Of a DNA stretch of 30,558 nucleotides, positions 1 through 10,600 are shown one piece after another. Origin of the DNA: Clostridiales bacterium. Lineage in GTDB: Bacteria > Bacillota > Clostridia > Christensenellales > CAG-314. Where the stretch lies: contig DPQS01000042.1 of the NCBI GenBank assembly GCA_003537755.1, positions 17,610-48,167 on the forward strand. The letters run 5' to 3'. The notes beneath the pieces are model-generated. The model had not been told where the DNA came from. It worked only from the letters and a program-made list of their open reading frames with translations, and made no database searches. The stretch's first letter is position 1; each line of letters starts with the position of its first letter. The position numbers and the translations under genes were made by a program.

Positions 1-593
1 ACATCGTGACGATATTCACCATGATCGGACTCAGCCTGCCCACCTACTTCTTCGCGGCGGTAATGATCAAGTTCTTATCGGTAGACCTCGGATGGCTTCC
101 GGTCAACGGACTTATCTCGGGTAGCGCGGTATTCCCCGACACGTTTGCGGGTTCGCTGCAACGTCTCGGCGACATGGCTTATCACCTTATTTTGCCTATT
201 ACCGTCAGCGTAATTCTGTCACTGGGCGGCTTGATGCGTTACACCCGTACCAACATGCTGGAAGTATTGAACGCCGACTACATCCGCACGGCTCGCGCAA
301 AGGGTCTGTCGGAAAAGACGGTAATTTACAAACACGCATTCCGCAACACCCTCATTCCTCTGGCAACGTTGCTTGCAGGTATTCTGCCGGGATTGTTCGG
401 CGGAATGATGATCACCGAGCAGGTGTTTGCAATAGACGGTATCGGCCGTCTTGCGTACAACGCATTGAAGGAAGGCGACGTGCCTTTCGTAATGGGCTAC
501 AATATGTTCCTGGCAATTCTTACCGTCATCGGTACGTTGCTGAGCGACATTATGTATTCGATTGTTGACCCGCGGGTCAAGTTGGGGAGGTAA
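1..593 (+). CDS. oppB: Oligopeptide ABC transporter permease OppB, 5'-truncated
   Basis: This is the C-terminal two thirds of an OppB/DppB-type permease, one of the two membrane subunits of a peptide importer. The frame is open to the left edge (codons begin at base 3), so the GTG at 6 is internal and the true start lies upstream. About 196 residues remain of a family usually just over 300. Hydrophobic segments are visible at the start, in the middle and at the end. The cytoplasmic EAA loop that contacts the ATPases is recognisable (ADYIRTARAKGLSEKTV, near bases 280-325), as is the typical C-terminal VDPRVKLG. It ends 2 bp before oppC, so the two are co-translated. The family assignment is firm; whether the substrates are dipeptides, oligopeptides or another solute of this family cannot be read from the permease. 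Confidence 0.93.
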   Translation, partial: IVTIFTMIGLSLPTYFFAAVMIKFLSVDLGWLPVNGLISGSAVFPDTFAGSLQRLGDMAYHLILPITVSVILSLGGLMRYTRTNMLEVLNADYIRTARAKGLSEKTVIYKHAFRNTLIPLATLLAGILPGLFGGMMITEQVFAIDGIGRLAYNALKEGDVPFVMGYNMFLAILTVIGTLLSDIMYSIVDPRVKLGR

Positions 594-595
594 TT

Positions 596-1648
596 ATGGA
601 CGAACTTAACAACGATACGGTCGTCACGGAAACCGAACCGACGGTGCCCGATGATGCTCAGACAAAAGACATTCTGGAAGAAACCTATCAGGAAATGTCC
701 CCGATAAGACTGGTTATGCGCCGCTTTTTCCGCAGTAAACTGTCACTTGTCGGACTTATCATGGTTGTGTTTCTGTTTCTCTTTTCCTTCCTCGGACCGG
801 TTGTGTACAACCGCTGGGGCGAGGATAACCCGGACAATACGCCGCAGGTTAAGGCGGTGCAATCGCTGTATACCGACGACAAAGGCAACACAGTAACGGA
901 AGTTGTGTACATCACCAAGGACATCAACATGCTTGCCGACCCAAGTTGGGACCACCTGCTGGGTACCGACGACAAAGGTATGGACGTGTTTACCCGTCTT
1001 ATGTACGGCGGACGTATTTCGCTGACAATCGGCTTCATCGTGGTAATACTGGAAACGCTTATCGGTGTGTTGCTGGGGGGTCTCGCAGGCTACTTCGGCG
1101 GCTGGGTGGACAGCGTAATCATGCGTATAGTGGATATTTTCAACTGTATTCCGACCCTGCCGATACTGCTCATCGCTTCGGCAATGATCGACAGTTGGGG
1201 CGTGGAACCCAACCAACGTATCTATCTGTTGATGGTAATCATCACGGTGTTCAGTTGGAGCGGCGTCGCCCGTCTGGTGCGCGGACAGATTTTGTCCCTG
1301 CGCGAACAGGAATACATCACCGCGACGGAAGTAATGGGCTTGCCCACGTGGCGCAAGATTTTCGTTCACCTTATTCCCAACGTAATGCCGCAACTTATCG
1401 TGTCCATGACGTTGGGGCTGGGCAGCGTAATTCTGTACGAATCCACCCTTAGTTACCTCGGACTCGGCGTGCAGGTACCCAAAGCAGCATGGGGTACAAT
1501 GATTGCAACAAGTAATGACCCCGCAATTCTCAGTTACCACGTAAACATGTGGTTGCCGGCAGGTCTTATGATTGTAATCGCGGTGCTCGGCTTCAACTTT
1601 ATCGGCGACGGCTTGCGCGACGCAATGGACCCCAAAGCCAAGAAATAA
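596..1648 (+). CDS. oppC: Oligopeptide ABC transporter permease OppC
   Basis: This 350-residue protein is the second permease subunit of the peptide importer. A long polar, acidic N-terminus (residues 1-45) precedes a first membrane segment at about 50-70. An extracytoplasmic loop of roughly 60 residues follows, then five more hydrophobic segments. The EAA coupling loop is at about residues 238-262 (EYITATEVMGLPTWRKIF), and the protein ends in the family's GDGLRDAMDPK motif. The start is supported by GGGAGG overlapping the end of oppB, 2 bp upstream of the ATG. It pairs with OppB in the membrane and is energised by OppD and OppF encoded next. The length is slightly above the family norm because of the N-terminal tail and first loop. 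Confidence 0.95.
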   Translation: MDELNNDTVVTETEPTVPDDAQTKDILEETYQEMSPIRLVMRRFFRSKLSLVGLIMVVFLFLFSFLGPVVYNRWGEDNPDNTPQVKAVQSLYTDDKGNTVTEVVYITKDINMLADPSWDHLLGTDDKGMDVFTRLMYGGRISLTIGFIVVILETLIGVLLGGLAGYFGGWVDSVIMRIVDIFNCIPTLPILLIASAMIDSWGVEPNQRIYLLMVIITVFSWSGVARLVRGQILSLREQEYITATEVMGLPTWRKIFVHLIPNVMPQLIVSMTLGLGSVILYESTLSYLGLGVQVPKAAWGTMIATSNDPAILSYHVNMWLPAGLMIVIAVLGFNFIGDGLRDAMDPKAKK

Positions 1649-1667
1649 TACATACGGGCAGCAGAAA

Positions 1668-2837
1668 ATGAAGAAAAAAGATACAAATTACATATCCATC
1701 AAGGACAGTCGCAGGATAATCAGGGAAAACATCAGACAGATGAAGTACTACGAATCTCTGAAGCGTCGCAAACTCAGTCCTTCGGAATACACGTCGGTGA
1801 TGAAAAATCCCGACAACATAATCGAAATAGACAATCTCAAGACGGTATTTTTCACCGACAACGGCACCGTCATGAGCGTCAACGGCGTTTCGTTCGACAT
1901 CCCCAAAAAGAAGATTGTCGGCGTCGTCGGCGAGTCGGGCTGCGGCAAAAGCGTAACTTCGCTGTCCATCATGCAGTTGGTGCAGGCACCGCAAGGTCAG
2001 GTAATCGGCGGCGAAATCCGCTTCAATTCCGACGAGGCAGGCACGGACGAAAACGGCAACAAACTTGCGTACAATCTGGCAGTAATGCCCACGCAGGAAA
2101 TGTACAAGGTGCGCGGCAAGGACATCACGATGATTTTCCAGGAACCGATGACCAGCCTCAACCCCGTGTTTACCATCGGTAACCAACTGGACGAAGTGAG
2201 TTTTACCCACAATCCCGAGTGCACCAAGGAAGACGCCAGGGCCCGCAGCATCGAAATGCTGACCAAGGTAGGCATTGCAATGCCCGACCACGTGTACGCA
2301 AGTTACCCCCACGAACTGAGCGGCGGTATGCGCCAACGCGTAATGATTGCAATGGCACTTATCGGCAAACCGAAACTTATCATTGCCGACGAACCCACGA
2401 CGGCACTGGACGTTACCATTCAGGCACAGATACTGGAACTGCTTAAAACCTTGCAGAAGAAAGAAGGGTGCTCGGTAATGCTTATTACCCACGACCTCGG
2501 AGTGATTGCCGAAATGGCAGACGAAGTGGTGGTAATGTACGCAGGGCGCGTAATCGAAAAGGGCACCGCGGAAGAAATCTTCCACAACCCAATGCACCCG
2601 TACACAATCGGTCTGCAAAAGAGCAAACCGCTGATTACTTCGTCAAGTACAGAGCCGCTGTACAGTATCCCGGGGCAGGTACCCAACCCAATCAATCTGC
2701 CGGACTGTTGCTACTTCCGCAACCGTTGCGAAAAGTGCATCGGCAAGTGCAACGGCGAATATCCGCCGGAAATCAAGGTTAGCGACACGCACTTCGTAAG
2801 TTGCTACCTGTACGACCAAAAAGGCAATGAAGAATGA
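1668..2837 (+). CDS. oppD: Oligopeptide ABC transporter ATP-binding protein OppD
   Basis: This 389-residue protein is one of the two ATPases of the importer. Seen motifs are Walker A GESGCGKS (88-95), Q-loop Q158, ABC signature LSGGMRQR (217-224), Walker B LIIADEP (237-243) with E242 as catalytic base, and H-loop H275. The C-terminal oligopeptide-transporter extension is cysteine-rich (C347, C348, C354, C357, C361, C379), a pattern that in some relatives has been linked to an iron-sulphur cluster. The N-terminus is about 45 residues longer than usual before the ABC core begins ([11 protein letters not shown]), and it is basic. The start at 1668 has no clear Shine-Dalgarno; ATGs at 1740 and 1800 are alternatives, the last giving a normal-length protein. 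The gap after oppC is 19 bp. Confidence 0.94.
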   Translation: MKKKDTNYISIKDSRRIIRENIRQMKYYESLKRRKLSPSEYTSVMKNPDNIIEIDNLKTVFFTDNGTVMSVNGVSFDIPKKKIVGVVGESGCGKSVTSLSIMQLVQAPQGQVIGGEIRFNSDEAGTDENGNKLAYNLAVMPTQEMYKVRGKDITMIFQEPMTSLNPVFTIGNQLDEVSFTHNPECTKEDARARSIEMLTKVGIAMPDHVYASYPHELSGGMRQRVMIAMALIGKPKLIIADEPTTALDVTIQAQILELLKTLQKKEGCSVMLITHDLGVIAEMADEVVVMYAGRVIEKGTAEEIFHNPMHPYTIGLQKSKPLITSSSTEPLYSIPGQVPNPINLPDCCYFRNRCEKCIGKCNGEYPPEIKVSDTHFVSCYLYDQKGNEE

Positions 2838-2979
2838 AATGTGACCGCTCCCGGGCAGGCAAGCCCGACAAGCAAGGCTGACAACCGAAACGGGCTTTGA
2901 TTTGGCAGCGACAGCCGCAAATGAGCAACAAGCGGATGGCATGCGGCAAAATAAAGTATTCATTTTTCACCATTCTTCA
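2828..2979. repeat. Inverted-repeat-bordered spacer between oppD and oppF
   Basis: The 159-bp gap between oppD and oppF is long for this operon. TGAAGAATG (2828-2836), overlapping the oppD stop codon, is perfectly complementary to CATTCTTCA (2971-2979). Pairing can extend through GTGA/TCAC if an AAAT bulge is allowed. Inside are smaller hairpins, such as CGGGC/GCCCG at 2852-2867. None is followed by a T run, so this is not an intrinsic terminator. The right arm ends 5 bp before the oppF Shine-Dalgarno AGAGGA (2985-2990). It could be a folded mRNA spacer that tunes oppF expression or the remnant of a small insertion element. The pairing is seen; the role is inferred. Confidence 0.5.
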
Positions 2980-2996
2980 CAGACAGAGGATTACAC

Positions 2997-4112
2997 ATGA
3001 GTAACGACTCGAATAACACACAATATATACTTGAGGTGCACAACCTCAAAAAATACTTTCCGATCGAAACAAACTTCTTCGGAAAACCGACAAGATACCT
3101 GCATGCCGTAGACGACGTGTCCTTCAATCTCAAAAGCGGCACGACAATCGGCGTGGTGGGCGAGTCGGGTTGCGGCAAGACGACGCTCGGACGCACGATA
3201 CTTCGTCTGTACAATACCGACGGCGGTCAGATAATCTTCGACGGCGACGACATCACCAACCTCAAACGCGGACAAATGCAGAAGTACCGCACGGACATTC
3301 AACTTATCTTCCAGGATCCGTACAGCAGTCTGCCGCCCCGTATGACCGTCGGCGACATTATCTCCGAAGCGGTGCGCGTGCACAACATCGTCCCCAAGGA
3401 AGAAGTGCGCGACTACGTGCGCGACATAATGCATAAGTGCGGACTGCAACCGCAGTACTACGACCGTTACCCCCACGAATTCAGCGGCGGTCAACGTCAG
3501 CGTATCTGCATTGCGCGTGCATTGGCGGTAAAGCCCAAACTGGTAATCTGCGACGAACCCGTGTCGGCACTGGACGTGTCCATTCAGGCGCAGATAATCA
3601 ACCTGCTGAAGGAACTGCAAAATACCATGGGGCTTACCTATGTGTTTATTTCGCACGACCTGTCGGTTGTCAAGTACATCACCGATCAGATTATGGTGAT
3701 GTACCTAGGTAACACCATGGAAATGGGCGAGACCGACGAACTGTTTGACAATCCGTTGCACCCGTACACGCAGGCGTTGTTCAGCGCAATCCCCGTACCC
3801 GACCCCGACACCAAGACCAAGCGAATAATACTGGAAGGCGACATCCCTTCGCCGGCAAATCCGCCCTCGGGATGCAAATTTCACACCCGTTGCAGCAAGT
3901 GCATGAACGTGTGCCGTTTCAAAACGCCCGCCTACACGGAAGCAAAACCCGGCCACTTCGTCGCGTGCCACCTGTACGACAACGAGGTAATGGCAAACCT
4001 TCCCGCCTACGACGAGGAATACAAACGTCTGCAGGAAGAACAAGCTCGTCTTGCGGCAGAAGCCGCCGCTAAAAAGGAAGAACGCTTTAAGTGGCTTCGC
4101 AAAAAGAAATGA
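2997..4112 (+). CDS. oppF: Oligopeptide ABC transporter ATP-binding protein OppF
   Basis: This 371-residue protein is the second ATPase of the importer. Motifs are Walker A GESGCGKT (55-62), Q-loop Q106, signature FSGGQRQR (162-169), Walker B LVICDEP (182-188) and H220. A cysteine-rich C-terminal region (C293, C299, C302, C306, C324) matches that of OppD. The usual SLNPRMTVGD segment after the Q-loop reads SLPPRMTVGD, a Pro-for-Asn change at about residue 113. After the family's normal end, near residue 328, there is an extra charged tail of about 40 residues (YKRLQEEQARLAAEAAAKKEE), probably a helix or coiled coil. The ATG has AGAGGA 6 bp upstream. The stop overlaps the next gene as ATGA. 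Confidence 0.95.
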   Translation: MSNDSNNTQYILEVHNLKKYFPIETNFFGKPTRYLHAVDDVSFNLKSGTTIGVVGESGCGKTTLGRTILRLYNTDGGQIIFDGDDITNLKRGQMQKYRTDIQLIFQDPYSSLPPRMTVGDIISEAVRVHNIVPKEEVRDYVRDIMHKCGLQPQYYDRYPHEFSGGQRQRICIARALAVKPKLVICDEPVSALDVSIQAQIINLLKELQNTMGLTYVFISHDLSVVKYITDQIMVMYLGNTMEMGETDELFDNPLHPYTQALFSAIPVPDPDTKTKRIILEGDIPSPANPPSGCKFHTRCSKCMNVCRFKTPAYTEAKPGHFVACHLYDNEVMANLPAYDEEYKRLQEEQARLAAEAAAKKEERFKWLRKKK

Positions 4113-4339
4113 AAAAAGACAAAAAACGGAAGTACGTAGACGACGGTCATACCGTTTACAACATGGACGGCATAGACGAAATGCGCTACGGCAGCAATCC
4201 CAAAGAAAACGTCGGACTGACCCGAAAGGAACGTTGGGCGGCAATCAGAGCGGCACTGGCGGTGTTTTTGCCAAAATTCCTGCTTGTGCTCGGGTGCTTC
4301 GCCATTGTGGCGATACTGATGTATTTCTGGTTGATGTAG
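4109..4339 (+). CDS. Small single-pass membrane protein coupled to oppF
   Basis: This 76-residue protein has a basic start (MKKDKKRK), a soluble middle with the segment YVDDGHTVYNMDGIDEM, and one C-terminal hydrophobic segment (about 51-76) ending two residues short of the membrane-core pattern. By the positive-inside rule the N-terminus should be cytoplasmic. The ATG at 4109 overlaps the oppF TGA as ATGA, which implies translational coupling. A GTG at 4091 in the same frame would add six residues but would overlap oppF by 22 bp and lacks a better ribosome binding site. The DDGxTVxxM-like segment resembles small conserved Firmicutes membrane proteins as I recall them, but I cannot assign a function. 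Its position suggests an accessory to the peptide importer. Confidence 0.75.
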   Translation: MKKDKKRKYVDDGHTVYNMDGIDEMRYGSNPKENVGLTRKERWAAIRAALAVFLPKFLLVLGCFAIVAILMYFWLM

Positions 4340-4615
4340 GCTGTTTGTCTTGCGGCGAGCAGCAGTCGGCGCGTAAGCAGGTTTTACCTGCGACACCGGA
4401 CGGATGTCCACCCGAAAAAAACGGGAAATGACATCTGCAAGGTTGCCGTAGGTAACGAAATCAGCCATACGTATCGACAAATTTATTACAAAAGTTGTGT
4501 TTCCGACGACAAAACGGCGGAAACGGACGTTGCGGCATCTTTGCGCCGAAGATGGAGCCAAGGCGCAGTCAAAAGGGTTTTGCAACGTTAATTTACAGGA
4601 GGCAATACGGTAAGT
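4340..4615 (+). other. Structured intergenic leader upstream of the giant protease
   Basis: This 276-bp gap has no convincing gene. It holds several hairpins: GCAGG/CCTGC (4377-4391), CCCG/CGGG around an A7 loop soon after, GTTTCCG (4499-4505) with CGGAAAC (4518-4524), and a long-range pair ACGTTGC (4527-4533) with GCAACGT (4582-4588). None is followed by a U-tract, so transcription from opp probably continues. AGGAGG at 4597-4602 serves the protease gene with a long 13-bp spacing. No strong promoter is visible; TTGCCG at 4443 with a CATACG-type -10 is only a weak candidate. Confidence 0.45.
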
Positions 4616-7600
4616 ATGAAAAAATCACTGATTACGATTTTGTCCGTGGTGTTGCTGTTGTCCCTTGTCGGCACGGTTGCTTGTCAGGCAATCCCCGACG
4701 GCGTGTACAACGGCGGCAGCGACACGGTGAAATCCAATCCGCAGCAATTGGAAATCCTGGACGGTAGTCTTACATACACGCAGGATCAGAAATTGTCAAA
4801 AATCAAGGCGGAAAACCTGATCAAAAACAACGGCTACAAGGACAGCGACGAGGTGACGGTCATCGTCACGCTGGACGGCAGCGCGTTGATTGACGACTAT
4901 CTGTCGGAAAGTTACGGCTACGGCTCGGTTGCCGAGTACGCGGCATGCAGCATCGGCGCATCCAAAAAGGTAGCCATTGCCGACAGTCAGGACGCACTTG
5001 TGTACAATATGAAGTCCAAGGGACTTGTTTCGGAAATCGTCGGCGTTTACAGCACATTGCTCAACGCCGTTGCCGTCAGGACAACCTACGGCAAGATTGA
5101 CGACCTGAAATCTCTCGGCGGCGTCAAAAACGTCATTCTGACGGACACCTACAACAAACCGCAATCCACAAGTACAAGCGGAAGCGGCAGTTACAATGCC
5201 GTTGACAACATCGTCGACGTGTACGAAAAAACCGGTATCTACAAGTCTGACAGCGTAGGCTACACGGGCAAAAAGACGGCGGTTGCCGTTCTGGACTCCG
5301 GTTTCGACTGCAGCCACGAAGTATTTCAGCGTGCGCTTCAGGATGGCGAACTGGCAATCACCAGAGAACAGATTGTGGAGCTGCTTGCCAAGTCTGCTTT
5401 GCAAAACGTCAAAGACCCGGACAACGACGGCAAGTACGTCTACAACAAGGACGGCACAATCAAGCAGGAAATGTTGCCTTTGCTTAACGCAGCCAAATAC
5501 ACAAGCGGCGTTACCATCAACGACCTGTATTACAGCAACAAAATTCCATTCGTGTACGACTACGCCGACAAGGACACCAACGTGTTCCCCTACGACAGCG
5601 AACACGGCACACACGTTGCGGGTATCATCGGCGGTAACATCGTAGACGGTACGCAAATCAAGGACGAGGAACCCGTAGACTTCCGCGGCGTTGCAATTGA
5701 CACGCAACTTGTGCTGATGAAGGTGTTCCCCGACCTCGACGCGGGCGCAAACACGGCGGACATTCTTCTTGCCCTCGAGGACGCGGTGGAACTGGGCGTT
5801 GACGCAATCAACATGTCGCTGGGTAGTTCCTGCGGATTCAGCCGCGAAGCGGACAAGGTGGAAATAAACGACGTCTACGACAAAATCAAGGCAAGCGGCA
5901 TTTCGCTGGTTACGGCGGCAAGCAACAGTTACAGCAGCGGCTTCGGCGGCGATCAGGGTAACACCAACTTCACCACCAACCCCGACAGCGGTACCGTAGG
6001 CTCGCCCTCGACTTACGACGCGTCATTGTCCGTTGCAAGTATCAGCGGCGTCAAGAGTAACTACATCGTTGCCAATCAGGCTACAAGCGACAAGTACATT
6101 TTCTTCTACAACCAAAGCAACAGCATCACCGGCGAACAGAACAACTTTGTCAAAGAGTTGGTAAACGCAGGTCACATGAACGAAAACGAAACCAAAACCT
6201 TCGGGTACGTAACCGTTCCCGGTACGGGCTCGGCAGGCAGTTTCGCAATGGTTGCAAGCAAACTTAAGGGTAAAATCGCCATCGTCAAGCGTGGCGACAA
6301 CACCTTTGAAAACAAGGCAATGCTGGCAAAGCGTTACGGCGCAATCGCATGTATCATCTACAACAACGTAGACGGCGACATTCTGATGAGTATGGGTAAG
6401 ACGGAGCACATACCGACCATCTCCATCAGTAAGGACGACGGCACGGTGCTGGCTTCCAAGCGCGAAGGCACGCTGACAATATGCTCGACAAACCTCGCGG
6501 GTCCCTTTATGTCCGACTTCTCCAGCTGGGGTCCCACACCCGACCTCAAACTTAAGCCGGAAATCACCGCACACGGCGGCGAAATCTACTCCAGCGTGCC
6601 CAACGGCGGTTACGACAGACTGAGCGGCACCTCGATGGCAAGCCCCAACCTGTGCGGTATCATCGTGCTTATCCGCGACTACGTCAAGAGCAACGCCGCC
6701 AAGTTCGGCATTACCGAAACAAACGGCAAACCCGACCCCGTACAGGTAAACGACGCGGTAAACCAACTGCTTATGAGTACGGCTACCGTTGCTCTCAACG
6801 AGGAAGGCAACCCTTACTCGCCTCGTAAACAGGGCGCAGGACTTGCCAGTGCCAAAAACGTGGTAAACACCAACGCCTACCTGACGGTCAACCAAACCGC
6901 CCAAGACGGAACGGTGACGACCAAGACCAAGACAAAGTTGGAACTCGGGGACGACCCCAAGCGCAGCGGCGTGTACGTGATGGAATTCAACGTAGTAAAC
7001 GTCGGTGAAAACCCGCTTACCTACAACGTAAACGTAGTGGGCATGACTGAAAGCGTTTCCACCTCCGACAACAAGCACGTTGCCGAAAAGGGCAATCTGC
7101 TTGACGGCAGCACGACGCTTGAAGTAATCGGCGGCGAAGGCAGCGTAAACAACGGCAAAGTGACCGTTTCCGCAGGCAAAACCGTAACGGTACGCGCGAC
7201 ATACACACTGAGCGAAGCGGACAAGACGATGATCGACATGCTGTTTAAGTACGGTATGTACGTCGAAGGTTACGTCGAACTGACCGCCGAAAACGAAGTT
7301 CCCCTCAACATTCCGTTCCTTGCATTCTACGGCAACTGGGCGGAAGCGCCTCTGTTCGACAAGACTTACTACGAGGTGGAATCCACCAAGCACGACAAGT
7401 CTGTGGACGAGGACGACAAAATCAAAGCCGACTACTGGGCAACAACCCCTTACGGAAGTTACTACTACAACTACATGATTCCTCTGGGGACCTACCTGTA
7501 CGACGTAGACAGCAACTACGACGAAATCCCGGCAAGTACCGATCACATCGCGGTGTCCAACATTCTCGGTACGGTGGACGGCATTTCGGCAGTTTACGCG

Positions 7601-10600
7601 GGACTTCTGCGCAACGCCAAGGAAATGACCTTCTCTATCACCGACAAGACTACGGGCGAAACGGTGTGGACGGAAACCTACTACAACTGCCACAAGGCAT
7701 TCAGTAACGGCGGCTCGCCCGTACCGTACTACGAATTTATCAAGGTCAAGTCGCTCAAAGCAGGACTTGTCAACAACCGTCAGTACAGTTTCAGGATGCA
7801 AGGTCTCCTGGATTACAGCGACAACGGTCTGACCACAAACGTACGCAACAGTTTCGGTTTCGACTTCTACATGGACAACCAGGCTCCCGTAATCAAGGAA
7901 GCCACCTACGAAAAGGTGTACGACAAGTCGGCAAACAAAGATCGTTACTACGTCAACCTTACAATCTACGACAATCACTACGCAATGAGCGTTGCGCCCG
8001 TGATTTTCACGTCGAGCAGCAGTTACACCTACCTGTCGGAAAACCCGATTCCCGTTTACAGCGACCGCAACTCCGACACGACGGTACGTATCGAAATTAC
8101 CGATTATCTCGACGACCTGTATTCCGACACACTCATCAACAACGCGCTTGCGTTTATCGTTGACGACTACGCGCTTAACAGCAACATCTATCTGTGCCGA
8201 CTTCCCGGTACAAGCGGCGAATTCAAGTTTACGTCCAACGGTGAGGCGGACGGCGCGGACAAGATTCTGCTCAGCATGTATGCAGGCGAATCCGTCGACG
8301 TAACCAAGTACCTTTATTGTTCCGACCAGACCAAAAACATCGGTGAGGATACCCTTGACCGCACCTACCTCAAACACCTTACGTGGAGTTCGTCCAACGA
8401 AGAAGTGCTGAAGGTTGAGGGCGGCGTAATCAAGGCAATTGCCCCCGGTAAGGCTACGGTAACCGTCAAAGAAAAACTGGACGGCGCGTCGGCAGTGCTT
8501 ATCGTCAATGTCAAGACTCCGGGCGAAGTGGGGCGCGACGACGATTTGTCGGACGACACCGTGGAAAAACTGAGATTTACCTACTACGACACCTTGTTTG
8601 CCTACTCCCGTGCGGCGCAGACGAGCGAAATCGGCACAACCGGCGACCGCAGATACGTTGCGGCGCAAAGCGGACTTAGCGTGTACCCCGGCGAAAGCGT
8701 GGACATGCACTACGAATTCCGTCCCTGGTACGCCGAAAGCAAGTACGCCGACCGACTTGTCTGGGAAACGGACAACGACGAAGTTGCCAAGGTGGAAAAG
8801 GTGGTGCACGCCGACGGCACGGTGACGGGCAAAATTACCGCGCTTAAGGAAGGCATCGCGCAAATCACCCTCAAGGTGGACGGTACTGCGTTTGAAACGA
8901 CCGTTGCCGTAACCGTCAAGAGTGAGTTTGTAATAGAAAATCGTACCCTTGTCGCGTACAAAGGACTTGGCGGAAATGTCGTAATTCCCGACGACGAAGG
9001 CATACTGTACATCGGTTCGTATGCGTTCTGTCTGTACACGACGGACAACACGATAGAGTTGCCCGACGACGACTACGACGCAAACAAAATCCCCGCGTCC
9101 AACACATCCGTTACTTCGGTAGTGGTGCCCGACGGCGTTACGGAAATTCAGAAGTACGCATTCTACAACTGCACGGACCTTCGCGAAGTGGCAATTCCCG
9201 ACGGAGTGAAGTACATCCGCGAATACGCTTTCTACGGATGCAAGAAACTTGAAAGGGTTGTTCTCATCGACAACCTTGCAAAGACGGGCAGCAACGTAAT
9301 GAGCGAAAAGTACCGACTTTCACCCGAAGTACCCGCAAATCCCGCAACGGGCGCGGAACGTATTCCTGCCAAGTTTGTGTTCGGGAGCGGCACAACGCCG
9401 CAAAGCCTTACCGGCACGGCGGTGGAAGTAATCGGTGCAAACGCATTCTACAACTGTCAGAAACTGGACAACATCGACCTGTCCCGCGTTTACGCAATCG
9501 GCGTAAAAGCGTTTGACAACTGCAAGGCTCTTCGCAAAGTTAACCTTGTAAGTCTGCGCAACACCGGTCGCGGCGCATTCCAGAATTGTTCCAACCTGTT
9601 TGAAGCGGTGTTTGACGAAAACGGCAACACGCAACTGGCAAACGGTATGTTTTACCGCAGCGGTCTTACAAGCGTGGACATTTACAGCCGCGAAATAATT
9701 CCTTACGGTTGCTTCAGCGAATGTAGCAAACTGCAGACGGTAACTATCCACGGCGACAGCCTTGGTATCGGCAGCAACGCGTTCAGTCAATGCAAAAACC
9801 TTACCGAAGTAATTCTGGAAGGCAAGGTTGACGTAATCGGTCAGCAGGCATTCTACAACGACACGTCACTTAGCGAGTTTACATTGCCCGACGGCAAAGT
9901 AAGTATCGGCGATCACGCCTTCTACCGCAGCGGTCTTACCACCCTTGTATTGCAAGGCAACACCGAGTTCGACACCGTTGCCGGCACGGCGTTCCGCAAG
10001 AGCAAACTTGCTTCCTTCGATGTGTCCGGCAGCAATCTGTACGCGGTGGACGCAAACGGCTTCCTGACAACCAAGGACGGCAGCACAATCGTATTTGCCC
10101 CCGTCGCTACAAGCGGCGTACTCACAATTCCCGCAAGCGTAACGAAAATCGCCAATTCCGCATTCAGCGGAACGGCTGTGACGGAAGTTACGTTTGAAGG
10201 AAAGGTGGCAGTCGGCGATTACGCGTTTTACAACTGTCCCAACCTTACCAAAGTAACTTTCGCTGCGGAAAACGGCACGACAATCGGCAAATACGCCTTT
10301 GCGTACTCGCTGGAAAGCGACGCCGTAACGTCCGAAACCAAAAACGAAAGCGTGTCAAAACTTGCTACCGTAATCAACCTGCAAAGCGCGGTTAAGGTAG
10401 GCGACTACGCGTTTGCTTACACGGTAATCGACAGCGACAACAGCCCGATCGCAACTGCGGACGGTGCGGAATACGGCGAAGGAGTGTTCTTCAACGTAAG
10501 CACGCTCAAGCAAGTAACTCTCGGCGCGGACTCTTCCTACGGCGTAGGTGTGTTCCAGCGCGCAAAGGCGCTCAAAACTGTAATCATGCCCGACACGGAC

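Noticed and set aside
2852..2867. Hairpin CGGGC/GCCCG as a terminator after oppD.
   Set aside because: The stem is only 5 bp and no T run follows; oppF belongs to the same complex and should be co-transcribed.
6023..8863. Very long open frame (over 900 codons) on the - strand inside the protease gene.
   Set aside because: It lies wholly opposite a gene with full S8 catalytic motifs. Its translation is rich in Val, His, Cys and Arg in the manner of a reverse shadow and shows no domain, and the strong codon bias of the + strand removes stops from this frame.
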